Part shown: positions 26,067 through 34,961 of the stretch, in pieces
Position numbering within the stretch: position 1 is the stretch's first letter
Layout: each line of letters begins with the position of its first letter
Origin: Nitrincola sp. A-D6
GTDB taxonomy: Bacteria > Pseudomonadota > Gammaproteobacteria > Pseudomonadales > Balneatricaceae
Direction: 5' to 3'
Assembly: GCF_000764495.1 (NCBI RefSeq)
Contig: NZ_JRLB01000112.1
Coordinates: forward strand, 7-53,447
Length of the DNA: 53,441 nt
Notes under the pieces: generated by a model
The model's input: only the letters and a program-made list of their open reading frames with translations
Databases searched by the model: none
What the model was told of the DNA's origin: nothing
Program-made: the position numbers and the translations under genes

Positions 26067-28649
26067 ATGGGGGCTGCCGCTTGCATAAAAAAAACATTAT
26101 ACTTAGGTAGAATCCTCTGTCGAAAACGCCTGGATGGGAAGTTAGATCTGCGCCTATTTATTCACGCTGGTATATTGTTGTTTTTAATCTTATCCGCCAA
26201 TGCCGGAGCTTACACTGTACCCGCGGGTTTCACCGGTTCACCTGATTATATCTCTGAACCGCTGCTTACAGCGGTCGAAGGTACACAGCCTCTCACACCC
26301 GAGCAGGCGCTTCATGAGCTAAGTTTCAGCCGCATCCACTTTCATCAAGCCAACGACCTCTCCACCGAAGCCTATTGGCACAAGATCGAGTTTCCGCCGG
26401 TACAGACACCTACCGAACTGATTTTGCGACTTAGCAACATCATGATCGATGAGCTGGATTTTTACCTGATTCAGGAAGGTCAGGTGGTACACCACTGGGT
26501 GCGTGGAGATACCCAGAAATGGACCCCAGATGCACCCTACGCCAGCATCTGGTTTCCTATCGAACTGCAACCGGACACCGAAAGCCTGGTGCTGATCAGA
26601 AAAGCCAGTGACGGCCCCTTGCTGTTTCCGCTACGTATAATGAGTCCGCAGCAGTTTGATCAATTGACCGAACTCAGTTTCAAAATCTGGGCGGCTGCCG
26701 CTGGTGCCTTGTTGATACTGCTGATTCATAACACGATCACCTTCTTGCTCTTCCGCCACCCAGCCTATGGCTTTTATATTTTATTTCATCTGACTGTATT
26801 TCTCAGTCTGGGTGTAACTCAGGGGTTTGGGCCCTGGTTGTGGCCCATGGCGTTCAATCAATTTCTGGGGTCAATCATTTTGACCCTTTACACCCTCTCG
26901 GCATGGAGCATTTTCCACTTCAACTTGCAGTTCCTGCAGATCCGTACCCGTTCACCTCGTTGGTGGCACTATCGTCGCCTGGCGGACCTGGCCTTTGCCA
27001 CAGCGGTAGTAATCAGTTTGCTCATGTCTCAATACTATTACGCCACCCCCTTTTCCATCTTGCAGGGAGTGGTCTCAATTCTCAGTCTATACTGGGGAAT
27101 TACTATTCTTCGCCGCGGCTTCACTCCGGCAGGCCTGTATCTGGTCGCTTGGTCTTTTTTCATTGTCGGTGCCGCAATCGGTGGCATGGTATTTCGTGAC
27201 CAACTGCCATTTAACAACTTTACTGAATATGCCTTACTGGCCAGCACCCTCATTGAACTACTGTGTTTTTCGTTCAGTCTGACACGACGTTCCCAATACC
27301 TTGAAAGCGAAAAAAATCAGCAGTTGATGACCAATCCTGATTCTGGACTACCCAACCGCAACTACTTCCTTAACCATCTGCACCATCAGGAAACCTTGCC
27401 GAACCTGTCGGTACATCTAGTGCTGATCCAGTTATCAGGCATCACCGAGCTCAGTGAAGCCGTTGGCCCTGGTAGTGCCGTGAAAGCCACAGCGATCCTT
27501 GCCAAGCGAGTCAATCAGGCGCTTGAGTCTGAGCCCTGTATCATTAGGCATCAACTGCCTAATATCAGCCAGGCCTGCCTAATTGATATGGATCAGGGGA
27601 TTCTGATATTTCTGTGTCGTCAGACCAGCCGTCCGCAAGAGATCATTGAGCACCTCGAACCCGTCCTAAATCGAACTATTCACCTGGAGCAGATAGAGTT
27701 CCAACAACTTTTCTCCATTGGTGTCGCGTCAGGCTGTCTGAATAGGCTGGATATAACCACACTCTATCAACATGCACAGTTGGCTGCCCGTGCCAATTGG
27801 CGTTCCAATCATCTGTGGAGCCAATATCAACCGGATTTACAGTTGCATCAGCATAGTCAACTGATGCTGGTAGCCGAGATGAGCAAAGCGATCAAAAACA
27901 ACGGCTTTACCTTCGTGATTCAGCCTAAGGTGGAGTTGGCCAGTGAGAAAATCAACAGTGGTGAAGTATTGCTACGTTGGCAGCACCCGACACTGGGGAT
28001 GGTGTCACCAGCCGATTTTATCCCGCTGGCTGAAAATGTCGGGCTAATCTACAAGCTGACGCAACTGATACTGCATAGTGTGTTGAGTTGGATGCAGCAA
28101 CACACCGAGGCCTTGCAAGACACGACTCTTGCCGTCAATATTTCCGCCCGTGATCTACTGCAACAGAATTTTGCCTTAGGGTTGATTGATCTGTGCCGCG
28201 AGTATGGCATTTCACCTCGACGTCTTGTGCTGGAGATTACCGAAACCGCCGCAATCAGCGATAGAGGACAGGCTGTCGAAAATGCCAGCCTGCTTAGAGC
28301 GGCCGGTTTCAGCCTGTCCATTGATGATTTCGGTGCTGGCTACAGCTCTATGCAGAATATTAACCGCCTGGCACCTGAAGAGATCAAGATCGACCGGCTG
28401 TTTGTGTCGGATCTGACAAACAATGAAACCCACCAGACACTCTGCCGCAGCCTGATCCATCTAAGCAGGGATCTGCATACCCATGCCACCGCCGAAGGGA
28501 TAGAAACCCAGGAACAACTCGATATGCTCAAATCCTGGGGTTGCCATTCAGCCAAAGGCTACTACCTCTACCGCCCCATGCCACCGGATGATTACTTGAG
28601 TCTATTATTAGCTTCAACTGATCAGACTGGATCTTATGAACAGTCGTGA
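26067..28649 (+). CDS. 7TMR-DISM sensor with degenerate GGDEF and EAL domains
   Basis: About 860 residues. Signal-like hydrophobic start, an extracellular 7TMR-DISM-type sensor (about 60-200), seven membrane segments (about 205-405), a degenerate GGDEF (no signature; DMDQGILIF at the corresponding place), then EAL (about 600-850). In EAL the first motif reads EVL; AVNISARDL, EITETA, SIDDFGAGYSS, KIDRLFV and AEGIET are kept, but the usual Gln of QGY is Lys (AKGYY). Probably a phosphodiesterase of uncertain activity. Start ATG 26067 is a choice; the frame is open from 25818. It shares its upstream region with the divergent CDF gene. Confidence 0.82.
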   Translation: MGAAACIKKTLYLGRILCRKRLDGKLDLRLFIHAGILLFLILSANAGAYTVPAGFTGSPDYISEPLLTAVEGTQPLTPEQALHELSFSRIHFHQANDLSTEAYWHKIEFPPVQTPTELILRLSNIMIDELDFYLIQEGQVVHHWVRGDTQKWTPDAPYASIWFPIELQPDTESLVLIRKASDGPLLFPLRIMSPQQFDQLTELSFKIWAAAAGALLILLIHNTITFLLFRHPAYGFYILFHLTVFLSLGVTQGFGPWLWPMAFNQFLGSIILTLYTLSAWSIFHFNLQFLQIRTRSPRWWHYRRLADLAFATAVVISLLMSQYYYATPFSILQGVVSILSLYWGITILRRGFTPAGLYLVAWSFFIVGAAIGGMVFRDQLPFNNFTEYALLASTLIELLCFSFSLTRRSQYLESEKNQQLMTNPDSGLPNRNYFLNHLHHQETLPNLSVHLVLIQLSGITELSEAVGPGSAVKATAILAKRVNQALESEPCIIRHQLPNISQACLIDMDQGILIFLCRQTSRPQEIIEHLEPVLNRTIHLEQIEFQQLFSIGVASGCLNRLDITTLYQHAQLAARANWRSNHLWSQYQPDLQLHQHSQLMLVAEMSKAIKNNGFTFVIQPKVELASEKINSGEVLLRWQHPTLGMVSPADFIPLAENVGLIYKLTQLILHSVLSWMQQHTEALQDTTLAVNISARDLLQQNFALGLIDLCREYGISPRRLVLEITETAAISDRGQAVENASLLRAAGFSLSIDDFGAGYSSMQNINRLAPEEIKIDRLFVSDLTNNETHQTLCRSLIHLSRDLHTHATAEGIETQEQLDMLKSWGCHSAKGYYLYRPMPPDDYLSLLLASTDQTGSYEQS

Positions 28650-29415
28650 ACTATTTACAGAAAAAAGCCAGATTGCTCCATGGGTCAACTGTTACCCTGC
28701 GGGCAGCATGATTGCGCCACATTTTCACAATGAACTGCAAATTCTCTATGCCAGTTCAGGCTCAATGCATGTCAGAACACAGGGACAGGTTTGTGTTGTT
28801 AATCCAGCACGTGCAGCAATTATCCCCCCAGGGTTGGAACATGAAATTTGCATCAGTGGCCAAACTGCAATGGCCAGCCTCTATGTTGGAGATCTGCAAA
28901 ACGCCCCTCATCTCGATGCGGTTCGCTCTATCACGGTTTCACCAATGATGAAGCAACTGCTGCTAACAACCATTGTTCGCAGTGCCAGCCCCACCTTCAA
29001 CCCAACTCACAACATCCACCTGCTAGGGCTGTTGTTCGAGGAGATGCACAACAAAGATCTTCGAGTCCCTAGCATCAGTATCCCCCAAGATCGACGGGCG
29101 GCACTCGTCTGCGAAAAGGTACTCGCAGACCCTACTGAGCATCCTTCCCTGGAAGCACTTGCCGATCAAGTAGGTGCGAGCTCACGAACGATAAGCCGAA
29201 TCTTCCGCCGAGAACTAGGACTAACCTTTTCTGACTGGCGCCAACAAGTCCAGATCAACTTTGCTATCAATGCGCTGCATCAAGGCCTACCGATAACCAA
29301 AATTGCCGATGAGCTTGGCTATTCCAGTGCAAGTGCTTTTTCGTTTGCATTTCGCAAGCACGTTGGTTATTCGCCTTCAGCCTATGCCAAACTGACAACA
29401 AGCATTCACAGGTGA
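28636..29415 (+). CDS. AraC-family transcription regulator
   Basis: 259 residues: cupin-type sensor domain (about 15-90, HFHNELQILYASSGSM ... IIPPGLEHEI) and a C-terminal pair of helix-turn-helix motifs (LEALADQVGASSRTISRIFRRELGLTFSDWRQQ and ITKIADELGYSSASAFSFAFRKHVGYSPSAY). Layout matches NimR-like exporter regulators. It overlaps the end of the EAL gene by 14 bases, and the next gene, convergent, is a LysE/RhtB exporter, a likely target. Confidence 0.9.
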   Translation: MNSRELFTEKSQIAPWVNCYPAGSMIAPHFHNELQILYASSGSMHVRTQGQVCVVNPARAAIIPPGLEHEICISGQTAMASLYVGDLQNAPHLDAVRSITVSPMMKQLLLTTIVRSASPTFNPTHNIHLLGLLFEEMHNKDLRVPSISIPQDRRAALVCEKVLADPTEHPSLEALADQVGASSRTISRIFRRELGLTFSDWRQQVQINFAINALHQGLPITKIADELGYSSASAFSFAFRKHVGYSPSAYAKLTTSIHR

Positions 29416-29422
29416 TATTGCG

Positions 29423-30040
29423 CTAGACCGTTTTCATCGCCAGCCCCAGCGCTACAATAATAAGGAGCGCTCCAGGCGCCCGTCGAAGGAAAACATGATC
29501 TTGTGTCAGCCATTTCGCTAGCTTTGAAGCCAGTAGGGCGTAAGTCATTAAGAACAGGCCATCAAGGATAAGGTAGGTTGCGCTCAATACTACAAACTGT
29601 GGTACGACAGCATGCGAGCTGTTTATGAACTGCGGAAAGAGCGCCGCAAAAAATATGACGGCTTTCGGATTAACGGCAGAGACAATAAATCCCTGCAGGT
29701 ACAGCGACAATCTGCTTCGACGCTCATTGTGCTTCTGGGAGTGGACGCGTAACGGCTTTTGCCGAACCCATGACAAAATACCCATCCACAGAAGGTAGGC
29801 CACTCCGACCCATTTTATCAAGGTTATCAGCTCTTCGTTGCTCTGTATGAGGTAAGCTAGTCCAGCTGTAGCCAGAAGCATTTGAATAATATTTGCTGTC
29901 AAATCACCCGCCGCCGTCATCGCCGCTCCGGGGAAACCCGATGACAAGCTGTTCGAGAGAGTCAGCAATTGACTGGGTCCTGGGGTGTTCATCAGCAGCA
30001 ATACAGTACCTACATAGATGTACCAGACTTCAAACTCCAA
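29423..30040 (-). CDS. LysE/RhtB-family amino-acid exporter
   Basis: 205 residues with about six membrane segments and the family signature near the start (NTPGPSQLLTLSNSLSSG). It exports amino acids or related small molecules. The start is chosen as TTG at 30040, because AGGAGGT sits ideally 6 bases upstream; an in-frame ATG at 30058 is itself upstream of that ribosome site. Tail-to-tail with the AraC regulator, 7 bases apart. Substrate unknown. Confidence 0.88.
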   Translation of the reverse strand: MEFEVWYIYVGTVLLLMNTPGPSQLLTLSNSLSSGFPGAAMTAAGDLTANIIQMLLATAGLAYLIQSNEELITLIKWVGVAYLLWMGILSWVRQKPLRVHSQKHNERRSRLSLYLQGFIVSAVNPKAVIFFAALFPQFINSSHAVVPQFVVLSATYLILDGLFLMTYALLASKLAKWLTQDHVFLRRAPGALLIIVALGLAMKTV

Positions 30041-30296
30041 TTGTTTACCTCCTATCATGACGTCACAAGGCTAGTGTCGCTGATAAATTGTTAAACAAGG
30101 TATCGATAGCCGGACATATACTGCATAAAGTCAGACAAGCTGGACTCGGTTTAATCGGTCAAGCATCACTCTCGTTGGGTAGATAAACCCAAGGTTAATC
30201 TCTATTATTTCGGCGCCACAGATCATTTGGGTTACACTTACCCGCAAGCATTACACTTGAGTAAGCGACACACCCAATATTAACCAAGAGGCTCTT

Positions 30297-30710
30297 TTGC
30301 TAGAAATCACCGAAAACATTCAGCTGGCAGACTGGGAGATCGAATTTCAGTCAATTCGTGCCCAGGGTGCTGGTGGACAGAACGTCAACAAGGTCGCGTC
30401 TGCCGTACATCTGCGCTTTGATATTCATCGCTCGTCTCTACTACCCTTCTACAAGGAGCGTTTGCTGAACTATTCCGATCAGCGAATTACCCTAGATGGG
30501 GTAATAGTGATCAAGGCTCAGCGCTTCCGCACCCTGGAAATGAACAAGGACGATGCCCTACAACGATTGAAAGAGCTGATTCAACAGGCGATTAAACCGG
30601 TCAAATTACGCCGTGCCACCAAACCCACTAAGGGGTCGCAACGACGACGTGTGGATACTAAAACCCAGCGTGGCAAAACCAAGTCACTGCGCAACAAAGT
30701 TGATTTCTGA
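30297..30710 (+). CDS. arfB: ArfB (YaeJ), stalled-ribosome rescue hydrolase
   Basis: 137 residues. The GGQ hydrolase motif is clear (AQGAGGQNVNKV), followed by the release-factor-like fold, and the C-terminus is a long basic tail (KLRRATKPTKGSQRRRVDTKTQRGKTKSLRNKVDF) that enters the empty mRNA channel in this family. Start is TTG at 30297 with AAGAGG upstream; no ATG fits. The next gene begins on the base after its stop, so they are one operon. Confidence 0.92.
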   Translation: MLEITENIQLADWEIEFQSIRAQGAGGQNVNKVASAVHLRFDIHRSSLLPFYKERLLNYSDQRITLDGVIVIKAQRFRTLEMNKDDALQRLKELIQQAIKPVKLRRATKPTKGSQRRRVDTKTQRGKTKSLRNKVDF

Positions 30711-31453
30711 ATGACTGAACTCACCCTCTACCAATTCCCCATTTCACACTTCTCTGAAAAAGTGCGTTGGCACTGGACTTCAAGGGCTTGCCCTACCAAA
30801 GCCATAATCTGATACCGGGTTTTCATTTCCGCGTGATCCGTAAACTATCAAAATCTACTGCCGTTCCCTTGCTGACTCACGGCGATCAGGTGATTCAGGG
30901 ATCTGCAGCGATAATTGATTATCTGGAAGCGTTACAGCCACAACCCGCGCTGAATCCCGTCACGCCCGAGCAGGCCCAAAGTGCCATAGCCTGGGAGCAG
31001 CGCTTTGATGCTGAATTGGGTCCGGCAACGCGTGTATTTGCGTATCATTACTTACTGGATCGCCCCGATATTCTTGTACCCTGGCTAACCACCGGAGCTC
31101 CTTTTTATTCACGCTGGCTGTTCCGCGCGCTGTTCCCAAAAATCGCCAAGGTCATGCGTAAAAAGATGCGTATTAATGCGGACAATGCAGATAAGTGCAG
31201 ACTGATTATTGAGGGGCTGCTACAAGAGATCTGCAGTATCTATCGCTCCGGGAACTACCTGGCTGGAGATACCTTCTCACGCGCCGACCTCGCTGCATGC
31301 GCTCTGCTCGCTCCATTATTTATGCCCACCGGCTATGGCATAGAATGGGGACCACTATCTGATTTTCCGGCGGAAATGCAGACGTGGTTGCAAACACACA
31401 AACACGAGCTGGATGAAGTCGCAGCCATTTATCAGAAACATCGACTGGATTGA
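30711..31453 (+). CDS. Glutathione S-transferase-family protein (one frameshift)
   Basis: About 247 residues once a G is restored at 30769-30770 (SEKVRW-ALDFKGLPYQS). N-terminal thioredoxin-like domain (LTLYQFPISHFSEKVRWALDFKGLPY, VPLLTHGDQVIQGSAAIIDYLE) and an alpha-helical C-terminal domain (NYLAGDTFSRADLAACALLAPLF). Typical GST architecture; substrate unknown. ATG immediately follows the arfB stop. Confidence 0.87.
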
Positions 31454-31550
31454 TATCCAGCTATCATGATCTGAATTGTATTATTTCCTATTTCCAGGAG
31501 CATAATTCAAAAGATTAAGTGGAACCTGATTTTCAGGTCAGTTTTAGAAA

Positions 31551-31580
31551 AATAACCGCGAGTTTTACGTCGCGGTTATT
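31551..31580. terminator. Bidirectional terminator between the GST gene and the CTERM gene
   Basis: Perfect 10-base stem AATAACCGCG / CGCGGTTATT with a 10-base loop. A T run follows on the plus strand (ATTTTG), and on the minus strand the equivalent side reads ATTTTTC, so it can serve both convergent genes. Confidence 0.85.
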
Positions 31581-31601
31581 TTGCAGTAATCAACGAACGG
31601 C

Positions 31602-32144
31602 TTAGGCCACAACAGCCTGCATATTTGCATTTTTAGAACGACGACGCAGTGCTAAACCACCAAGTAGTACGGAACCAAACAGCCATACAGCGGCTGGCAG
31701 AGGTGTTTGAGTAACCTCAACTGGATAAGAAAAACCAACCGAGAAACTTGAGATGGCCGTGGTGCCAGTCATGATAAGGTTGTATATAGTGCCACCATTT
31801 TTAGTAAATGGCGCAAAAACCGCTGTATTAGCAGCATTATTGCCAGTCAGCAATTTTTTGACTCCACCATCCAAGACAGACAGAGACCAATTATCCAGCG
31901 AGGAAGACACGCTGAAATTAACCAACCCTTGAGCGAAACCCGTCAACTGAGAATTCCAGGACAGTTCGACAGTTTCACTAGCTTCAAAGAAGTCCCCCCC
32001 AAAGATGTATTCTCCAGTAGGAGTGGAAACCTCTGTAATAAAGCCACTTCCCTGTATTACGGTTGGGTTAGTGATGGTTACAGTTCCCGCCGAAGCGGTG
32101 AATGATGCAAGCATAAGAACAGCACCCAGCAATAGTTTTTTCAT
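31602..32144 (-). CDS. PLPA-CTERM sorting-domain protein
   Basis: 180 residues. Sec signal peptide (to about residue 20, TASAG), a beta-rich secreted body, then a C-terminal TPLPAAVWLFGSVLLGG membrane segment followed by LRRRSK. This is the PEP/VPLPA-CTERM sorting signal recognised by exosortases and linked to surface or exopolysaccharide. An extra tail (NANMQAVVA) follows the Arg cluster. No exosortase is in the window. Function of the body unknown. Confidence 0.85.
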   Translation of the reverse strand: MKKLLLGAVLMLASFTASAGTVTITNPTVIQGSGFITEVSTPTGEYIFGGDFFEASETVELSWNSQLTGFAQGLVNFSVSSSLDNWSLSVLDGGVKKLLTGNNAANTAVFAPFTKNGGTIYNLIMTGTTAISSFSVGFSYPVEVTQTPLPAAVWLFGSVLLGGLALRRRSKNANMQAVVA

Positions 32145-32295
32145 AGTTGAACCCTCAACTTTTGCATTTAGTTAGCCATAATTTATAAAGTCCTGTGGGC
32201 TAACCGGTCACTTTCGTGTTTACCTTTGCTGGTGTTACTACTGCCCCGGCGAAGTGCCAGCTTGTAAAACCATCAAGGTACTATAAGATAAAATT

Positions 32296-32574
32296 TTGCG
32301 TAGCCTGGGTAAGTGTGCTATCACACATAGGGATTTGAACTTTCGCGAAACCGGATTGACACGTAATGAGGGGAAACCGGCAACTCTTTTGCTGATGCAT
32401 ATGGGCGAACCCATGAATAAAAGCATCACGGATGTATGTACCAGCCAGGACAGGCAGGGTGACTGTATACGTTGGACGACATCAGAGATCTGGTTTTACC
32501 ACCATAACGATCTGAATTACACGATTCATATTTATAACGGTGTCATTCAGAAAATAGAGTGGAGCCGGTTTTAG
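32296..32574 (+). CDS. Small hypothetical protein, SmpA/DUF2845-like pattern
   Basis: Up to 92 residues; possible start 32296, or the later ATG before MGEPMNKS (about residue 36). The end (WFYHHNDLNYTIHIYNGVIQKIEW) together with GLTRNEG ... MGEP resembles the short beta-rich repeat of DUF2845/SmpA-type envelope proteins, but no signal peptide is visible, so the N-terminus may be wrong. It ends 15 bases before the dehydrogenase start and may be co-transcribed. Weak call. Confidence 0.45.
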   Translation: MRSLGKCAITHRDLNFRETGLTRNEGKPATLLLMHMGEPMNKSITDVCTSQDRQGDCIRWTTSEIWFYHHNDLNYTIHIYNGVIQKIEWSRF

Positions 32575-32589
32575 TTCAAGGAGCGTTTT

Positions 32590-33555
32590 GTGAAAATTGC
32601 CGTTTTAGATGACTATCAAAATATTGTGAAAACGCTGGACTGTTTTAACCTTCTCAGTGGTCATGATGTTGATGTACTCAATGAGACTTACACAGACACG
32701 AATGAGTTAGCGCTTAAGCTATCTCATGTTGAGGCATTGGTTTTAATTCGAGAACGTACCCAGATCACAGATGAGCTGCTATCAAAACTTCCCAACCTCA
32801 AACTCATCAGCCAGACCGGAAAAATCAGCAACCACCTGAACCTGGATATGTGCCATAAATATGGGGTTGCTGTCGCTGAAGGCATTGGCTCTCCGGTTGC
32901 GCCCGCAGAATTTTGCTGGGCTTTAATTATGGCGGCTTCTCGAAATATTCCTGAGTATGTGTCGAATCTTTCACTTTCCCAATGGCAACAAGCGGGTGTG
33001 CTTGGGTTGGGTCGCACGCTAAACGGATTAACTCTGGGTATATGGGGTTACGGAAAGATTGGCCAACGCATAGCCCAGTATGCCAAAGCCTTTGGAATGT
33101 CTGTAGTTGTTTGGGGAAGTGACTCCTCAAGACAACTGGCTGAACAACATGGGTTTATGTCAGCTTCCTCCAAGCACGCGTTTTTTACTGAATCTGACAT
33201 AGTGTCACTGCACCTGAGGTTAAATGAAGTGACTAAAGGCTGCGTCACTCAAGCGGATTTGGCCTTGATGAAGTCAGACTCCTTATTTGTAAATACCAGT
33301 CGAGCGGAGCTGGTTGAGGCCAATGCCTTGTATACTGAAATGCAGGCGAATCCAAGCAAACGCGCCGCCCTGGATGTATTCTCGGTTGAACCAGCCACAG
33401 CAGAGAAGGAACCCTTGTTGTCCTTGCCCAATGTTCTCTGTAGCCCTCATCTGGGGTATGTTGAAAAGAACAGTTATGAGCTTTATTTCAAAATTGCATT
33501 TGAGAATGTCCTGGCATTTGCGCAAGGAAAACCACAGAATCTGGCTAAGGTCTGA
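32590..33555 (+). CDS. D-2-hydroxyacid dehydrogenase, NAD-dependent
   Basis: 321 residues. Start GTG 32590 after AAGGAG. The Rossmann nucleotide site is LGIWGYGKIGQRIA (about 150-163); the catalytic Arg, Glu and His are visible in NTSRAELVE, DVFSVEP and CSPHLGY. N-terminal catalytic domain begins MKIAVLDDYQN. Family covers phosphoglycerate dehydrogenase-like and related enzymes; the shortness and lack of an ACT domain argue against a full biosynthetic SerA. Substrate unknown. Confidence 0.9.
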   Translation: MKIAVLDDYQNIVKTLDCFNLLSGHDVDVLNETYTDTNELALKLSHVEALVLIRERTQITDELLSKLPNLKLISQTGKISNHLNLDMCHKYGVAVAEGIGSPVAPAEFCWALIMAASRNIPEYVSNLSLSQWQQAGVLGLGRTLNGLTLGIWGYGKIGQRIAQYAKAFGMSVVVWGSDSSRQLAEQHGFMSASSKHAFFTESDIVSLHLRLNEVTKGCVTQADLALMKSDSLFVNTSRAELVEANALYTEMQANPSKRAALDVFSVEPATAEKEPLLSLPNVLCSPHLGYVEKNSYELYFKIAFENVLAFAQGKPQNLAKV

Positions 33556-33584
33556 TTAAATCAGGCCTTAGCCAAACAAAGGAT

Positions 33585-34121
33585 TCAAGGGGTAGTTAAT
33601 AAAAACAAGGCCGCATCTCGCTCAGCTTCCAGCCTGATCCACGCCCTTGCCAAGTTTACATTATCTCCCAAATGTTGGCGTTGTATCTGTTCTAACCTCT
33701 CATCATAGCGCCCGTTAATCACATTCCAGTCTGGATGCAGTACCTCAGCGCGCAGGGCGCGTACTTCATTGCGTTGTATCTCATTTCTAAGGCGATCTCG
33801 CAGTGCTGGTTGATCACTACCTACTAATCGATTAACAATACTTCTGAGATCCTGATAGCGTGTTGTTATCAGCTGTTTATCCAGTGGTCGACCCGCATTT
33901 CTGGCATTGCCAGGGCTTAATGATCTCTGACCCTGTTGAACACCCAGTGAGCCACCACTGGTAGGCGTGAGTTCCAGTGCAGGTATTTGATGAGCATCCG
34001 GGCCACAGGGTAAACTTGAAAACACTTTTTGGCCGTTGTCACCAGTACAGCGATAGACCTGAGATAGCGCCTGGGTCGAAACCAATAACGCAAACAAAAA
34101 TACAATTCTATTTAGTAACAT
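33585..34121 (-). CDS. DUF4124 domain protein
   Basis: 178 residues with a signal peptide (to about residue 20) and the DUF4124 motif right after it (QVYRCTGDNGQKVFSSLPCG). The remainder is a charged helical region (RYQDLRSIVNRLVGSD ... LARAWIRLEAERDAAL). Periplasmic, common in gammaproteobacteria, no defined role. Convergent with the dehydrogenase gene. Confidence 0.8.
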   Translation of the reverse strand: MLLNRIVFLFALLVSTQALSQVYRCTGDNGQKVFSSLPCGPDAHQIPALELTPTSGGSLGVQQGQRSLSPGNARNAGRPLDKQLITTRYQDLRSIVNRLVGSDQPALRDRLRNEIQRNEVRALRAEVLHPDWNVINGRYDERLEQIQRQHLGDNVNLARAWIRLEAERDAALFLLTTP

Positions 34122-34224
34122 GTTTTAATCTTCCCTGATATGAATGTAGTGGTTAAGAGTATATGCCATTCCATCTCTATGTGAATATTAGCTGATTGAC
34201 TTACAAACTTTACAGTCTGAATTT

Positions 34225-34838
34225 ATGAAACCAACCGATATTGGACAGGCGTACAATCAAATCACCCACCTCTGGGAAAGTGAAGGCTTTAACCGAGATA
34301 ATGGGATCAATCCGCATAAAAAGGCCCTGGCCTTCGCTAAAAATGCAGGTAAGGCACTGGACATAGGCTGTGGTTGCACAGGTCGCTTTATCGATCTATT
34401 ACAGCAGCATGGTTTCCAGCCTTCGGGTATAGATGTATCGAGCGAAATGCTCCGTCTGGCAAAACAGCGCCATCCTGATATACAGTTTTACCATGCCGAC
34501 ATCTGTGAATTCGAACTACCTGACACTTACGATTTTATAAGTGCCTGGGACAGCATTTGGCATATCCCCTTAGCGCAGCAGCAACAGGTGATCAGCAAAA
34601 TCATCAATAGCTTAAATGCAGGTGGCGTGTTCATATTTTCGTTTGGCGGCACAGTGGATGCCGGAGACCAAACAGATGATTTTATGGGCCCTGAAGTCTA
34701 CTACTCCTCCCTCGGGTCAATGGATTTTTGAAGTTATTCATGGAACTAGGTTGCATCATCCGACACTTAGAGTTTGATCAACACCCAGAGCTACATACTT
34801 ACCTGATCGTGGAACGGTTACCACATACGAATTGCTAA
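34225..34838 (+). CDS. Class I SAM-dependent methyltransferase (one frameshift)
   Basis: About 204 residues after restoring one base near 34714-34716 (YYSSLG-INGFLKLFMELGC). Motif I is ALDIGCGCTGRF, followed by GIDVSSEMLRLAKQRHP and FYHADICEFELP, the standard SAM-binding elements. The C-terminal part (IIRHLEFDQHPELHTYLIVERL) lies in the shifted frame and ends at TAA 34836-34838. Small-molecule methyltransferase; substrate unknown. Confidence 0.82.
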
Positions 34839-34961
34839 TATTTTTATCTCAAGGACTTAAAAATTCAGCCCCAATTTCAATGAGCTTTGGTCGGCGAATT
34901 CAGCGTTACTCCGATGATGGACTGGAAAGATTCACACTTTCAATCAACTGGGTTGCAGTGC
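34839..34961. other. Short gap without a recognised gene
   Basis: Between the methyltransferase and abiEii. A plus-strand frame is open here to a stop at 34970-34972 (it includes MSFGRRIQRYSDDGLERF), but it matches nothing I know, has no ribosome site and overlaps the abiEii stop. Possibly a gene remnant. Confidence 0.3.
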
